From: a virus
Direction: 5' to 3' (one strand)
Virus record (IMG/VR): IMGVR_UViG_3300008259_000342
Location: 1-20,808 of that record
Length of the DNA stretch: 20,808 nt
Shown: positions 1-6,859 of the stretch, piece by piece
How the letters are laid out: every line of letters begins with the position of its first letter
Position numbering within the stretch: the first letter of the stretch is position 1
Position numbers and translations under genes: made by a program
The notes under the pieces: generated by a model
Told to the model about the DNA's origin: nothing
What the model saw: only the letters and a program-made list of their open reading frames with translations
Database searches by the model: none

Positions 1-439
1 GGCCACGTTCTCGCTGGCTGTCATTGAACCCGTTACCAACGCACAGTCCTTCATGCTTAACAAAGATGTTAATTACATCCGAGCGGCGTATCCCGACCCC
101 GACGACACAGGGACTCCGCAGCACTATGCGCAGTTTGACCAAAATACCCTGATCCTCGGCCCCACGCCTGATTTGAATTACGCGATGGAACTGCATTATT
201 ACTACTATCCGCAGTCTATTGTCACTGCTGGCACTTCGTGGCTGGGGGACAACTTCGAGACCGTGCTTCTCTACGGCGCTATCCGCGAAGCCTATGTCTA
301 TATGAAGGGCGAGCAGGACATGGTTGCGAACTATGAGAACAAATATCAAGAATCTCTGGGGCTTCTGAAAGTTCTGGGTGATGGTAAGGATCGTCGTGAC
401 GCCTACCGTAGTGGTCAGGTGCGCATTCCTGTTCTTTAA
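1..439 (+). CDS. Phage adaptor (head-tail connector) protein, C-terminal part
   Basis: The reading frame is already open at base 2 and runs to the TAA at 437-439, so this is the last 145 residues of a gene that starts outside the window; the internal ATG at 53 is not a convincing start. The visible part has the pattern I associate with SU10/P22-like adaptors: an I-R-x-A-Y-P segment, a 'LILGPTPD' strand, a Y-rich strand (LHYYYYP), then 'LLYGAIREAYVYMKGE' and a C-terminal D-x-YRSGQ. Such proteins form a ring below the portal and join it to the tail tube. The gene is followed 12 bp later by a small conserved phage gene. The call is family recognition by eye, not a search; a neighbouring connector or completion protein is the alternative. 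Confidence 0.7.
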   Translation, partial: ATFSLAVIEPVTNAQSFMLNKDVNYIRAAYPDPDDTGTPQHYAQFDQNTLILGPTPDLNYAMELHYYYYPQSIVTAGTSWLGDNFETVLLYGAIREAYVYMKGEQDMVANYENKYQESLGLLKVLGDGKDRRDAYRSGQVRIPVL

Positions 440-451
440 TCGGGAGAGAAA

Positions 452-739
452 ATGAGTAGTTCAGTAGCGGCACTGTTGGGCGGTATCAAGGTTCATACAG
501 TTAGCGGTCGCGGCAGCAACGCCGAGGAGCTGGCGAATCTCGCAGTGGACAAAATTATATACGTCGGTCAGGACAGCGACCCCGTGATTGTTGGGCAGGC
601 CATGGCATTCAAGGAAAGAATCCACGCCGTACTTGTCCATTATTTAGATGTGGCCCAGAAAGCGGAGCGCAACACTATTTGCATCAAACTCCAGCAGCAG
701 GGCCATGAAGACTTGGCGAACATTGTTCGCAACCTTTAA
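452..739 (+). CDS. Conserved small phage protein, function unknown
   Basis: 95 residues, starting at an ATG with GGGAGA 5-10 bases upstream (442-447). There is no signal peptide or membrane segment. It reads as a mixed helical protein: a glycine-rich beginning with 'VSGRGSNAEELANLAVDKIIYVG', then a helix containing 'FKERIHAVLVHYLDVAQKAE' and a final 'GHEDLANIVRNL'. I recognise this pattern as a small protein often found beside structural genes in environmental phages, without a known role. Its position directly after the adaptor and before a probable virion protein suggests a head-tail or packaging-related job, which is inference only. Confidence 0.75.
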   Translation: MSSSVAALLGGIKVHTVSGRGSNAEELANLAVDKIIYVGQDSDPVIVGQAMAFKERIHAVLVHYLDVAQKAERNTICIKLQQQGHEDLANIVRNL

Positions 740-749
740 GGAGTAACAC

Positions 750-1196
750 ATGGCTATCACCCAAGCATTTTGCACCAGCGCGAAGGTTGAATTGCTTAAC
801 GGCATTCACGCTTTCAGCACCACGGTCGTTCGCGGCTCTACCGCTGCGGATACGTTCAAGATCGCCCTTTTCACTTCGTCGGCTACTTTGAGCGCATCTA
901 CCACGGTCTACAGTACATCCAATGAAGTAGTCGGAGCGGGTTACACCGCCGGTGGCAATACTTTGTCCGTTACCGGCCCGACTTCTACCGGCACCACTGC
1001 GTTTCTGGACTTTACGGACACGACTTGGACGACGTCAACTATTACAGCCAACGGCGCTCTGATTTACAACGACACGCAAGGTGACAAGGCGTTTGCTGTG
1101 CTGGCCTTTGGTGGCGATAAAACTTCGACCGCTGGTGACTTCACGATTCAGTTCCCGGCTAACGACGCGACAAACGCCATCATCCGTATTGCTTAA
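750..1196 (+). CDS. Probable virion protein of a conserved small beta-rich phage family
   Basis: 148 residues with a strong ribosome site (AAGGAG at 738-743 overlapping the previous stop). The composition is rich in Thr, Ser, Ala and Gly with alternating hydrophobic residues, and there are no charged coiled coils or membrane segments, so an all-beta fold is likely. The N-terminus 'AKVELLNGIHAF' followed by 'DTFKIALFTSSATL' and 'NEVVGAGYTAGGNTL' is a pattern I know from many environmental myo- and podophage genomes, where it is annotated as hypothetical or structural. It precedes the large fibre gene by 11 bp and is probably incorporated in the tail or capsid decoration. The exact role is unknown. 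Confidence 0.7.
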   Translation: MAITQAFCTSAKVELLNGIHAFSTTVVRGSTAADTFKIALFTSSATLSASTTVYSTSNEVVGAGYTAGGNTLSVTGPTSTGTTAFLDFTDTTWTTSTITANGALIYNDTQGDKAFAVLAFGGDKTSTAGDFTIQFPANDATNAIIRIA

Positions 1197-1207
1197 CGAG
1201 GTAATTC

Positions 1208-4200
1208 ATGGCGCTCGTACTCAAAGACCGGGTTAAAGAAACTACCACGACTACGGGTACGGGCACCATTACGCTTGCCGGTGCAGTGACGGGGTATCAA
1301 GCGTTCTCAGTAATCGGTAACGCCAATACGACCTATTACTGCATCGCCGGTGGTTCCGAGTGGGAAGTTGGTATTGGCACGTACACCTTATCTGGAACCA
1401 CACTCGCCAGAACGACCATTCTGTCTTCGTCCAATGCTGGAGCAGCGGTCAACTTTAGCGTTGGCTCTAAAGACGTATGTGTGGTCTATCCGGCTGGGAA
1501 AGCTGTGTATGGGTTGATTGACGACACGCTCTTTAATATAGCTATTAGCAATAGTGCATTGGGTGCTAACACCACCGGCGCAAGAAACCTCGCAGCAGGT
1601 GCGTTCGCCCTAGACGCCAATACTACTGCAAATGACAACGTGGCTGTTGGTTATGATGCGCTGGGCGCTAACACCACTGGCTTTGAAAATGTCGCGGTCG
1701 GTAATCTGACCTTAAAAACTAATACTACTGGAACATGGAACGCAGCTGTTGGGCATAAAGCACTTGAAGCCAACACTACAGGAACCCTCAACACCGCGAT
1801 CGGCTACGGCTCTGGTAGCGCAATAACTACTGGCACCAAGAACTCCATCATCGGCGCGTACACTGGCAACCAAGGCGGGCTAGATATCCGTACGGCCTCC
1901 AACTACATCGTGCTGTCTGATGGTGATGGTAACCCACGGGCCTACTGGAATGGAGCTAACGCCACTTTTGGTGGTGGCCTCGCAGTCACCGGTGCGCTGA
2001 GTGCGACGGGGAAAGTTACAGGCACTTCCGCTGGTGGCGATTACGCAATTCGCGCCGTTCGTTCTGCTGGCGATACCTTCGCAATTCTCCCGCAGCTTGC
2101 GGGTTCTGGCGCTACGTTGCTTGGCCTTAATGCGGCTGAGTCGGACTACGAGCCGGTTACAGTTTGGGCTGAGACTTTTAATATCGCTGCCCGCACGGGT
2201 GTTGGAACTGTTACGAATGTCGGAGCGTTTTCCTCCACCGGCCTAGCAGTCACCGGGAGCGGGACATCGACCTATTCCGATGGAGCTACTTACACTCTCG
2301 GCATTTTAAGTGGTGGGGCAAGCATAGCCAGAATTGGTGGAACTTCTGGAACTACATCCCTTGAGTTGATGGTTAATGGCTCCGTTATTTCCACGCACTC
2401 GTTAACCGGCCTAGCAGTAACCGGGACGCTGAGTGCGACGGCAAACGGATCACAGTTAACACTGGCAACTGCCACCAACCCCACAAACTACAAGACAGTA
2501 ATCAGTTCCGCATACGATTCCGTTAATCCGTTCACTTTAACTGGAACGTATAACGGGTCTACTGCTGATTGGTTGAAGGTAACGGCTGGCGGGGGCTATG
2601 CAAGCCCAAAGTTAGTCATCGGCAACACGATGACCACAGTAGATATTCATTCTGGGTCTACCGCTATCGCGTCAGTCTCCTCCACCGGGCTGTCGGTGAC
2701 TGGGGTAATTAAGTCTACAGGCGGGTCTTGGCCTTCACCCACATCTGGGCAGGCTGTTATGTATGGCAATGCCACAGCTGGATTAGTCCTCGGTGGCAAC
2801 GGCTCCTCGTCAGATATTCTATTAGCTGATAAAAATGGGGCAACCCGCGCTGAGATAACTACAACCGGCCTCGCAGTCACCGGGACGCTGAGTAGCACGG
2901 GCCTACTCACCGCATCTGCTGGCCTGACTTCCACGTATGCAAAAGTAACGGCAACCTACTCCGGGGTGCAAGAGGCGAATAAGGGTGAGTTTGCGTTTAC
3001 TACCGGCAATGTTGAATTTTATAGCTACGGCCCCAACGCCGCCACTCCGGGCGGATACGCATTCATTACTCGTTCTAGTAACGCTTCGGTCAATGTAACG
3101 CCCGTCACCATTTCCTCCACCGGCCTCGCAGTCACCGGGGCGCTGAGTGCGACGGGAACTATTACCAGCACATCATCCGCTATAGTTTTACGGAATAACG
3201 CAGCGGGAACTACTTACAAAGAACTGGATATAGGCAACACAGGAAACTCTGTTTTTCTTGGCGTAGAAGGCTCCCCGACACAGTTACTTACCGGAGCAAC
3301 GGCGTATGACTCTTTTATCAACACCGCCACCGGCACAGGATTCGTCACAGCAGTAAACTTTGTCACAGTAACCCGCGCAACCTCCACCGGCCTCGCAGTA
3401 ACGGGAACGATCAGCAGCACGGGCAGTGCTGGCATCGGGACAACTGCTACAGCCAATGGTCGTCTATCCGTTCTCGCAGCAGGGGGGGCAACCGGCAACT
3501 CGCTGTTCTTGTCCAACTCCGACGGCGTGTATAACCCGTATCTGCAAGTTCAGCATAACGGCATCCTTGGCACAAAACTTTTCTCGTCCTCGTCTTACGG
3601 CGGCACGGCCGGTGAATTAACTATAGCTTCGGGTGGAGTGGATGTTGCTGTTTTCCAGAGCACCGGCCTCGCAGTCACCGGTGAGGTTTCCGCAACCACT
3701 GGCGTTAAGACTGCGGATGCAACCACGCTGTATTGGGGTGCGGGGTCAGCATACATACTCGGCTCGTCCGGTTCTTCGTCTGTCGGGATATACACCGGCA
3801 GTAGCATCAGGGCATCAGTCAACAATAGCGGCCTCGCAGTCACCGGAACACTCAGCAGCACGGGCAACCTAACCGTAACCGGCGGCACAGTAACCACTGG
3901 CTCGACAACGGCGCTGGACTTGGGAACTTCTGGCGGTAAGTCTTTGCGGCTTAATAACACCGCTTCGGCAGTCAATTACTTTGAAATAATCCCAACTGCT
4001 TCTGCGGGTGCATTAGCCGTTCTTCGTGCATCAGGTAGTGATACTAATGTGAGTATGTATCTCGATGCTCAAGCTGCTGGTGGATTTGTTTTTAGGACAG
4101 CAACCGGAGCATCTACGCAGGTTCAAGTCACCCACACCGCCAGCGCCAACCGCTACATCACGCTGACTGGTAGCAATGGCGGAAATCCGACGATTGGGAC

Positions 4201-4663
4201 GAGTGCGGGGAGCTTGGCTGTTTCGACCGGCCTAGCAGTCACCGGGGCGCTAAGTGCGACGGGGGATATTAGTGCGGCAAGTGTTTCTGGAACTGCCGTT
4301 GCAACCCAAGCAGACCAAGAAACCGCGACCAGCACCACAACAATAGTCACTCCCGGTCGGCAGCAATTTCACCCAAGTGCGGCAAAAGTGTGGGGGCAGG
4401 CTGGTGTTACCGGAAACTTAATTGTCGGTTACAACGTGACAAGCATCACGGATGTAGGCACTGGGATTGCAACAGTCGTGGTGGGGACAGACTTTTCAAC
4501 TGATAACGTCCCAATTTCTGACGTTGTAAGTGCGCTTGGTACAGTATTTTCAAAACTTAACGCAACTCCTGCGATTGGTTCTTTTTCAATAACCGCATCA
4601 AGTGCGACTGGAACACCAACAGATCCAGATCGTTTTCTGTTTTGTGCCTTTGGAGATCAGTAA
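1208..4663 (+). CDS. Large modular tail fibre / adhesin with repeated GLAVTG linkers
   Basis: 1151 residues, ACGAGG at 1196-1201 before the ATG. Residues 1 to about 108 ('ALVLKDRVKETTTTTGTGTI' onward) match a recurrent N-terminal domain of phage tail proteins that probably attaches to the virion. Residues about 110-215 hold repeats of the type N-x-A-x-G-x-x-A-L-x-x-N-T-T-G, resembling YadA-type head repeats, and end in a module with 'GGLDIRTASNYIVLSDGDGN'. From about residue 255 to 1020 there are ten copies of a linker (S)TGLAVTG-x-LSATG separating unlike Ser/Thr/Gly/Ala-rich segments. The last ~110 residues begin 'VTPGRQQFHPSAAKVWG', a recurrent C-terminal domain of phage tail fibres. Such a protein would be a trimeric receptor-binding fibre. 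No catalytic motif was seen. Confidence 0.85.
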   Translation: MALVLKDRVKETTTTTGTGTITLAGAVTGYQAFSVIGNANTTYYCIAGGSEWEVGIGTYTLSGTTLARTTILSSSNAGAAVNFSVGSKDVCVVYPAGKAVYGLIDDTLFNIAISNSALGANTTGARNLAAGAFALDANTTANDNVAVGYDALGANTTGFENVAVGNLTLKTNTTGTWNAAVGHKALEANTTGTLNTAIGYGSGSAITTGTKNSIIGAYTGNQGGLDIRTASNYIVLSDGDGNPRAYWNGANATFGGGLAVTGALSATGKVTGTSAGGDYAIRAVRSAGDTFAILPQLAGSGATLLGLNAAESDYEPVTVWAETFNIAARTGVGTVTNVGAFSSTGLAVTGSGTSTYSDGATYTLGILSGGASIARIGGTSGTTSLELMVNGSVISTHSLTGLAVTGTLSATANGSQLTLATATNPTNYKTVISSAYDSVNPFTLTGTYNGSTADWLKVTAGGGYASPKLVIGNTMTTVDIHSGSTAIASVSSTGLSVTGVIKSTGGSWPSPTSGQAVMYGNATAGLVLGGNGSSSDILLADKNGATRAEITTTGLAVTGTLSSTGLLTASAGLTSTYAKVTATYSGVQEANKGEFAFTTGNVEFYSYGPNAATPGGYAFITRSSNASVNVTPVTISSTGLAVTGALSATGTITSTSSAIVLRNNAAGTTYKELDIGNTGNSVFLGVEGSPTQLLTGATAYDSFINTATGTGFVTAVNFVTVTRATSTGLAVTGTISSTGSAGIGTTATANGRLSVLAAGGATGNSLFLSNSDGVYNPYLQVQHNGILGTKLFSSSSYGGTAGELTIASGGVDVAVFQSTGLAVTGEVSATTGVKTADATTLYWGAGSAYILGSSGSSSVGIYTGSSIRASVNNSGLAVTGTLSSTGNLTVTGGTVTTGSTTALDLGTSGGKSLRLNNTASAVNYFEIIPTASAGALAVLRASGSDTNVSMYLDAQAAGGFVFRTATGASTQVQVTHTASANRYITLTGSNGGNPTIGTSAGSLAVSTGLAVTGALSATGDISAASVSGTAVATQADQETATSTTTIVTPGRQQFHPSAAKVWGQAGVTGNLIVGYNVTSITDVGTGIATVVVGTDFSTDNVPISDVVSALGTVFSKLNATPAIGSFSITASSATGTPTDPDRFLFCAFGDQ
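1976..4262 (+). repeat. Ten-copy linker repeat array inside the fibre gene
   Basis: A core GGCCT-(C/A)-GCAGT-(C/A)-ACCGG, usually extended to GGGACGCTGAGTGCGACGGG, occurs near 1976, 2240, 2408, 2687 (degenerate), 2867, 3122, 3389, 3665, 3830 and 4229. Intervals are about 165-400 bp and those I could place exactly are multiples of three. The DNA of the linker is nearly constant from copy to copy while the segments between are unrelated in sequence, giving a repeat/variable-segment layout within a single ORF. Confidence 0.85.
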
Positions 4664-5202
4664 TGATAAAAATCGTTTTTACTTGCGCTGATGGCGGTGT
4701 TTCTGTAATGGGGCCATGCGAGGGTGCGCGGTTGGCTTATGGTGTGACGTTCTCTGATGGCTCGGTTATTCGTAGTGAAGATGCGCGACCAGTGGATACT
4801 TTCTTGCGGCGCTGGCCTGTCAATGGTGCAGTTGCGGAATGGGCAGAAACCGAGGCTGAATTTATCGCTCGCATTATTGCCAAAGACGTTCAAAAAGACG
4901 CAACCAACGTGCATGTAGTAGATGGGTCTGAAATTCCCTCAGACCGCACCTTCCGCAACGCATGGAAAGACGATAACGGAATTAAGGTTGATATGGGCAA
5001 AGCAAAAGACCTAACTAAAGACAGACTTCGTGTTGAACGCAAGCCGCTGCTTGAAGCGCAAGATGTAGCCTTTCAACGCGCACTTGAGACTGGCGCAGAC
5101 ACCTCGGAAATTGTGAAAGAAAAGCAAAGACTGCGCGACATAACGAAACAGGTGGACTTGCTGGTTTCTCTTGATGAACTTAAAGCACTAAGAATTGACT
5201 GA
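4663..5202 (+). CDS. Fibre-associated conserved phage protein (possible assembly chaperone)
   Basis: 179 residues from the ATG at 4663, which overlaps the fibre gene's TAA by one base (TAATG) and has GGAG at 4652-4655 at good spacing; an in-frame ATG at 4642 lies inside the fibre gene without better support. The N-terminal half is a small alpha/beta region ('MIKIVFTCADGGVSVM'). A central 'SEIPSDRTFRNAW' leads to a charged helical C-terminal half: 'DRLRVERKPLLEAQDVAFQRALE', 'DTSEIVKEKQRLRDI' and 'SLDELKAL'. This C-terminal organisation is common in proteins encoded right after phage tail fibres and resembles tail-fibre assembly proteins. The chaperone role is inferred from position and shape; no homology was tested. 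Confidence 0.8.
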   Translation: MIKIVFTCADGGVSVMGPCEGARLAYGVTFSDGSVIRSEDARPVDTFLRRWPVNGAVAEWAETEAEFIARIIAKDVQKDATNVHVVDGSEIPSDRTFRNAWKDDNGIKVDMGKAKDLTKDRLRVERKPLLEAQDVAFQRALETGADTSEIVKEKQRLRDITKQVDLLVSLDELKALRID

Positions 5203-5253
5203 CGCTTCATAAATTCAAGACGGTCTGGCACGAATAAATAAACTGGATAAAAA

Positions 5254-5337
5254 ATGACTACTTGGCTAATCGAACAGATGGATTGCGCCGTTCAGCAGGA
5301 CGGTGAAGCGGACGTTGTTATCACCGCAGCCGCATGA
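5254..5337 (+). CDS. Tiny 27-residue ORF, possible remnant of a small tail-associated protein
   Basis: ATG at 5254 to TGA at 5335-5337 (27 residues, starting MTTWLIEQMD). Its stop overlaps the ATG of the holin-like gene (ATGA at 5334-5337), which argues that it is translated, at least to couple translation to the next gene. The upstream ribosome site is weak (GGA at 5244-5246). The N-terminus resembles a small protein starting MTTW-x-I-x-x-(L/M)-D that I recall from other phage tail regions, where it is longer; here it may be truncated. It could equally be only a leader peptide. Confidence 0.4.
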   Translation: MTTWLIEQMDCAVQQDGEADVVITAAA

Positions 5338-5522
5338 ACTACCTTAAATCCAAAACTATCTGGTTTTCCGTCCTGATTGCTGTGGGTGGGATTCTGGAAC
5401 AGTCTCAGTCAGTCGTGTCTCAGCTAGTCGGCCCCGCTAATACGGGCTTGGTGATGCTGGTCATTTCTGTCGGAGTAGCAGTACTGCGGATTATCACTAC
5501 GCAGCCTATCAACCAAAAGTAA
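5334..5522 (+). CDS. Small holin-like membrane protein
   Basis: 62 residues. Two hydrophobic segments (about residues 8-24 and 36-55) flank a short polar loop, with a charged tail ending 'QPINQK'. The start 'MNYLKSKTIWFSVLIAVGG' is a pattern I associate with small two-helix phage membrane proteins often annotated as holins. It begins inside the stop of the preceding 27-codon ORF (ATGA) and is followed after 17 bp by the next small gene. A role in forming lesions in the inner membrane at lysis is plausible. A second, better supported holin is encoded at 12237-12638 next to the endolysin, so this one may instead be an antiholin or another membrane factor. Confidence 0.6.
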   Translation: MNYLKSKTIWFSVLIAVGGILEQSQSVVSQLVGPANTGLVMLVISVGVAVLRIITTQPINQK

Positions 5523-5539
5523 ACGTCAAATAAGGACGC

Positions 5540-5713
5540 ATGATGGAAACCAAAGAAATCGAACTGAAACTGACCGTTGCAGAAGTGAATGGTATTCTTC
5601 AATCTCTGGGTCAGATGCCGTACTCGCAGGTGGTGGCTTTGGTGCTAAAAATCCAACAACAAGCGCAGCCGCAAGTCGGGTCGCCAGAAGAGCCGAAAAC
5701 AGAGGGATCATGA
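5540..5713 (+). CDS. Small conserved phage protein (57 residues)
   Basis: ATG ATG at 5540-5545 opens a 57-residue frame that ends at TGA 5711-5713; AAGGA at 5532-5536 serves as ribosome site. The stop overlaps the next start (ATGA at 5710-5713). The protein reads as a short beta/alpha unit, 'ELKLTVAEVNGILQSLGQMP' then 'SQVVALVLKIQQQAQPQ', followed by a polar tail. The (L)-T-V-A-E-V-N-x-I-L-x-x-L-G-Q-x-P signature recurs in small proteins of environmental phages. Function is unknown. Coupling on both sides and ordinary codon use make it a real gene despite its size. Confidence 0.7.
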   Translation: MMETKEIELKLTVAEVNGILQSLGQMPYSQVVALVLKIQQQAQPQVGSPEEPKTEGS

Positions 5714-5955
5714 ATATGGAATCCGTTAGGTCTCGTTTTGAAAACCAAACCCCTGAAGAAGTCGCCCGTCACTACAGCGCAGCGATGGCCTCTGTGAACC
5801 TGCTCAATGCTGGCAAGCCCGAGCGCATGTCGGATGCAGAATGGGTTGACACCAAGAGGCGTAATGTAGAGCACCTTGAGATCATGGTTGCAAAATCCTT
5901 TATGCAAGATCAAGACCTCACCCCGCTGCAGGCCGCTATCGCCGCAAACAAGTAA
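5710..5955 (+). CDS. Small conserved phage protein, function unknown
   Basis: 81 residues if the coupled ATG at 5710 is used; a second in-frame ATG at 5716 would give 79. It is acidic and helical: 'TPEEVARHYSAAMASVNLLNAGKP', 'MSDAEWVDTKRRNVEHLEIMV' and a C-terminal 'DLTPLQAAIAANK'. There is no membrane segment or signal. I recognise this as a small protein found beside tail genes in other aquatic phages, with no known function. It closes the coupled group 5254-5955 and is followed by a 30-bp gap with a strong ribosome site for the next gene. Confidence 0.7.
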   Translation: MNMESVRSRFENQTPEEVARHYSAAMASVNLLNAGKPERMSDAEWVDTKRRNVEHLEIMVAKSFMQDQDLTPLQAAIAANK

Positions 5956-5972
5956 CAGTAGTTAAACTAATT

Positions 5973-5988
5973 AGGAGCAGTCTGGTTG
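5973..5988 (+). promoter_or_regulatory. Ribosome binding site deciding a TTG start
   Basis: AGGAG at 5973-5977 is followed, eight bases on, by TTG at 5986. The downstream repeat protein has no ATG or GTG near its beginning, so this motif is the main evidence for the non-ATG start. Confidence 0.6.
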
Positions 5989-6660
5989 TTTAGCGATTTC
6001 CCATTCTCGGCTGCTCCTTTTTCCGGCATAGGGCTTTCTCCTGATGTCGTTGTTTCTGTTGTTGGCGTTCAAGGCGGCACCCAGCTTGGCACCGTTGTTG
6101 TCGCTGCCTCGGCTATTATTTTTGTTACGGGCGTTCAAGGCGATACTCAGCTTGGCACCGTCGTTGTCGCCGCAGATGCAGATGTTCCTGTCACCGGGGT
6201 AGAAGCTACGGGGCAGGTTGGTTCGGTTGCAGTTTCGGGTACTGCTGTTGTTCCTGTCACCGGCGTAGAAGCTGCAGGGCAGACCGGAACTGTAACCGTA
6301 ACCGGCAACGCTCTATTCTCAGTCACAGGTGTTCAGGCTAATGGGTTCGTTGGGGACGTTGTTGTCGCAGCAGATGCAGATGTTCCGGTTACAGGCGTTC
6401 AATGCGATACCCAACTTGGCACCGTATCTGTATCTCTAAGCATAGTTGTTTCCGTTACCGGGGTTCAAGCCACAGGTCAGACTGGCACCGTAACTGTAAC
6501 CGGCACGGCCTTTGTTTTCCCTGTGGGTGTTCAGGCCACAGGATTTGTGGGGAATGTACTGATCTGGTCAGTAATCGACGATAATCAAACCCCTAACTGG
6601 GTGCCTGTAAACGACAGTCAAACGGGCACTTGGTCTCCTGTAGCGACATTGGCGGCTTGA
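5986..6660 (+). CDS. Repeat-built virion/fibre protein with eight 22-residue units
   Basis: 224 residues read from a TTG. After a short 'MFSDFPFSAAPFSG' head, the protein is eight tandem units of about 22 residues with consensus V-x-V-T-G-V-(E/Q)-A-T-G-(Q)-x-G-(T/S)-V-x-V-x-(G/A)-x-A-x. The end is 'VIDDNQTPNW' followed by a degenerate second copy, 'NDSQTGTWSPV'. Regular alternation of small and beta-branched residues predicts a beta-structured shaft. No catalytic motif is present. The same repeats and the same kind of W-containing ending occur in the 709-residue protein at 6852-8981, so the two are paralogues. A tail fibre or virion-surface role is inferred from this and from position. Confidence 0.75.
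   Translation: MFSDFPFSAAPFSGIGLSPDVVVSVVGVQGGTQLGTVVVAASAIIFVTGVQGDTQLGTVVVAADADVPVTGVEATGQVGSVAVSGTAVVPVTGVEAAGQTGTVTVTGNALFSVTGVQANGFVGDVVVAADADVPVTGVQCDTQLGTVSVSLSIVVSVTGVQATGQTGTVTVTGTAFVFPVGVQATGFVGNVLIWSVIDDNQTPNWVPVNDSQTGTWSPVATLAA
6040..6560 (+). repeat. Tandem 66-bp (22-residue) repeats
   Basis: Eight consecutive units encode the consensus VTGV(E/Q)ATGQxGTVxV. Copies differ at many silent positions, and two longer blocks recur ('GTVVVAADADVPVTGV' versus 'GDVVVAADADVPVTGV'), pointing to duplication of blocks within the gene. Confidence 0.8.
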
Positions 6661-6661
6661 T

Positions 6662-6859
6662 ATGAGATGCGCAGTTATTGATACCGACGGCCTTGTGGTG
6701 AATATCATCATGGCAGAGCCTACCGATCTGGCTCCTGCAGGGTGTTCTCTTGTGGGTATCGAGGACGCCGTATTCTGCGATATTGCTTGGTCTTGGGACG
6801 GGTCATCTTTTATAAACCCTAACCCCCCAGTCATTCAGCCAGAAACTCCAGATGGCTGA
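6662..6859 (+). CDS. Small fibre-companion protein (65 residues)
   Basis: Begins one base after the stop of the preceding repeat protein and overlaps the next gene by 8 bp, so it sits between the two paralogous repeat proteins and is probably translated by coupling. The sequence starts 'MRCAVIDTDGLVVNIIMAEP', passes through 'CDIAWSWDGSSFINP' and ends in a Pro-rich tail. A strand-rich start with 'VV-N-I-I' followed by W-x-W/Y-D-G-x-x-F near the end is a pattern seen in many small proteins encoded next to phage tail fibres, some of which are assembly factors. Function here is unproven. The 78-residue protein at 11063 has a comparable W-Y-D-P...F and Pro-rich ending. Confidence 0.7.
   Translation: MRCAVIDTDGLVVNIIMAEPTDLAPAGCSLVGIEDAVFCDIAWSWDGSSFINPNPPVIQPETPDG

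Noticed and set aside
1976-4262. CRISPR array
   Set aside because: Repeats are spaced 165-400 bp apart in coding frame and encode a constant peptide; spacing and unit size do not fit CRISPR.
4642-4662. Upstream ATG for the 179-residue companion protein
   Set aside because: Would overlap the fibre gene by 22 bp and lacks a ribosome site, while the ATG at 4663 has GGAG at proper spacing and a TAATG junction.
5195-5253. Promoter in the 51-bp gap after the 179-residue gene (TTGACT at 5195)
   Set aside because: No convincing -10 hexamer at suitable spacing; the TTGACT lies in the coding end of the preceding gene.
5203-5253. Terminator or other structure in intergenic gaps
   Set aside because: No GC-rich hairpin followed by a T run was found here or in the 30-bp gap at 5956-5985. 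No gap in the window exceeds about 60 bp.
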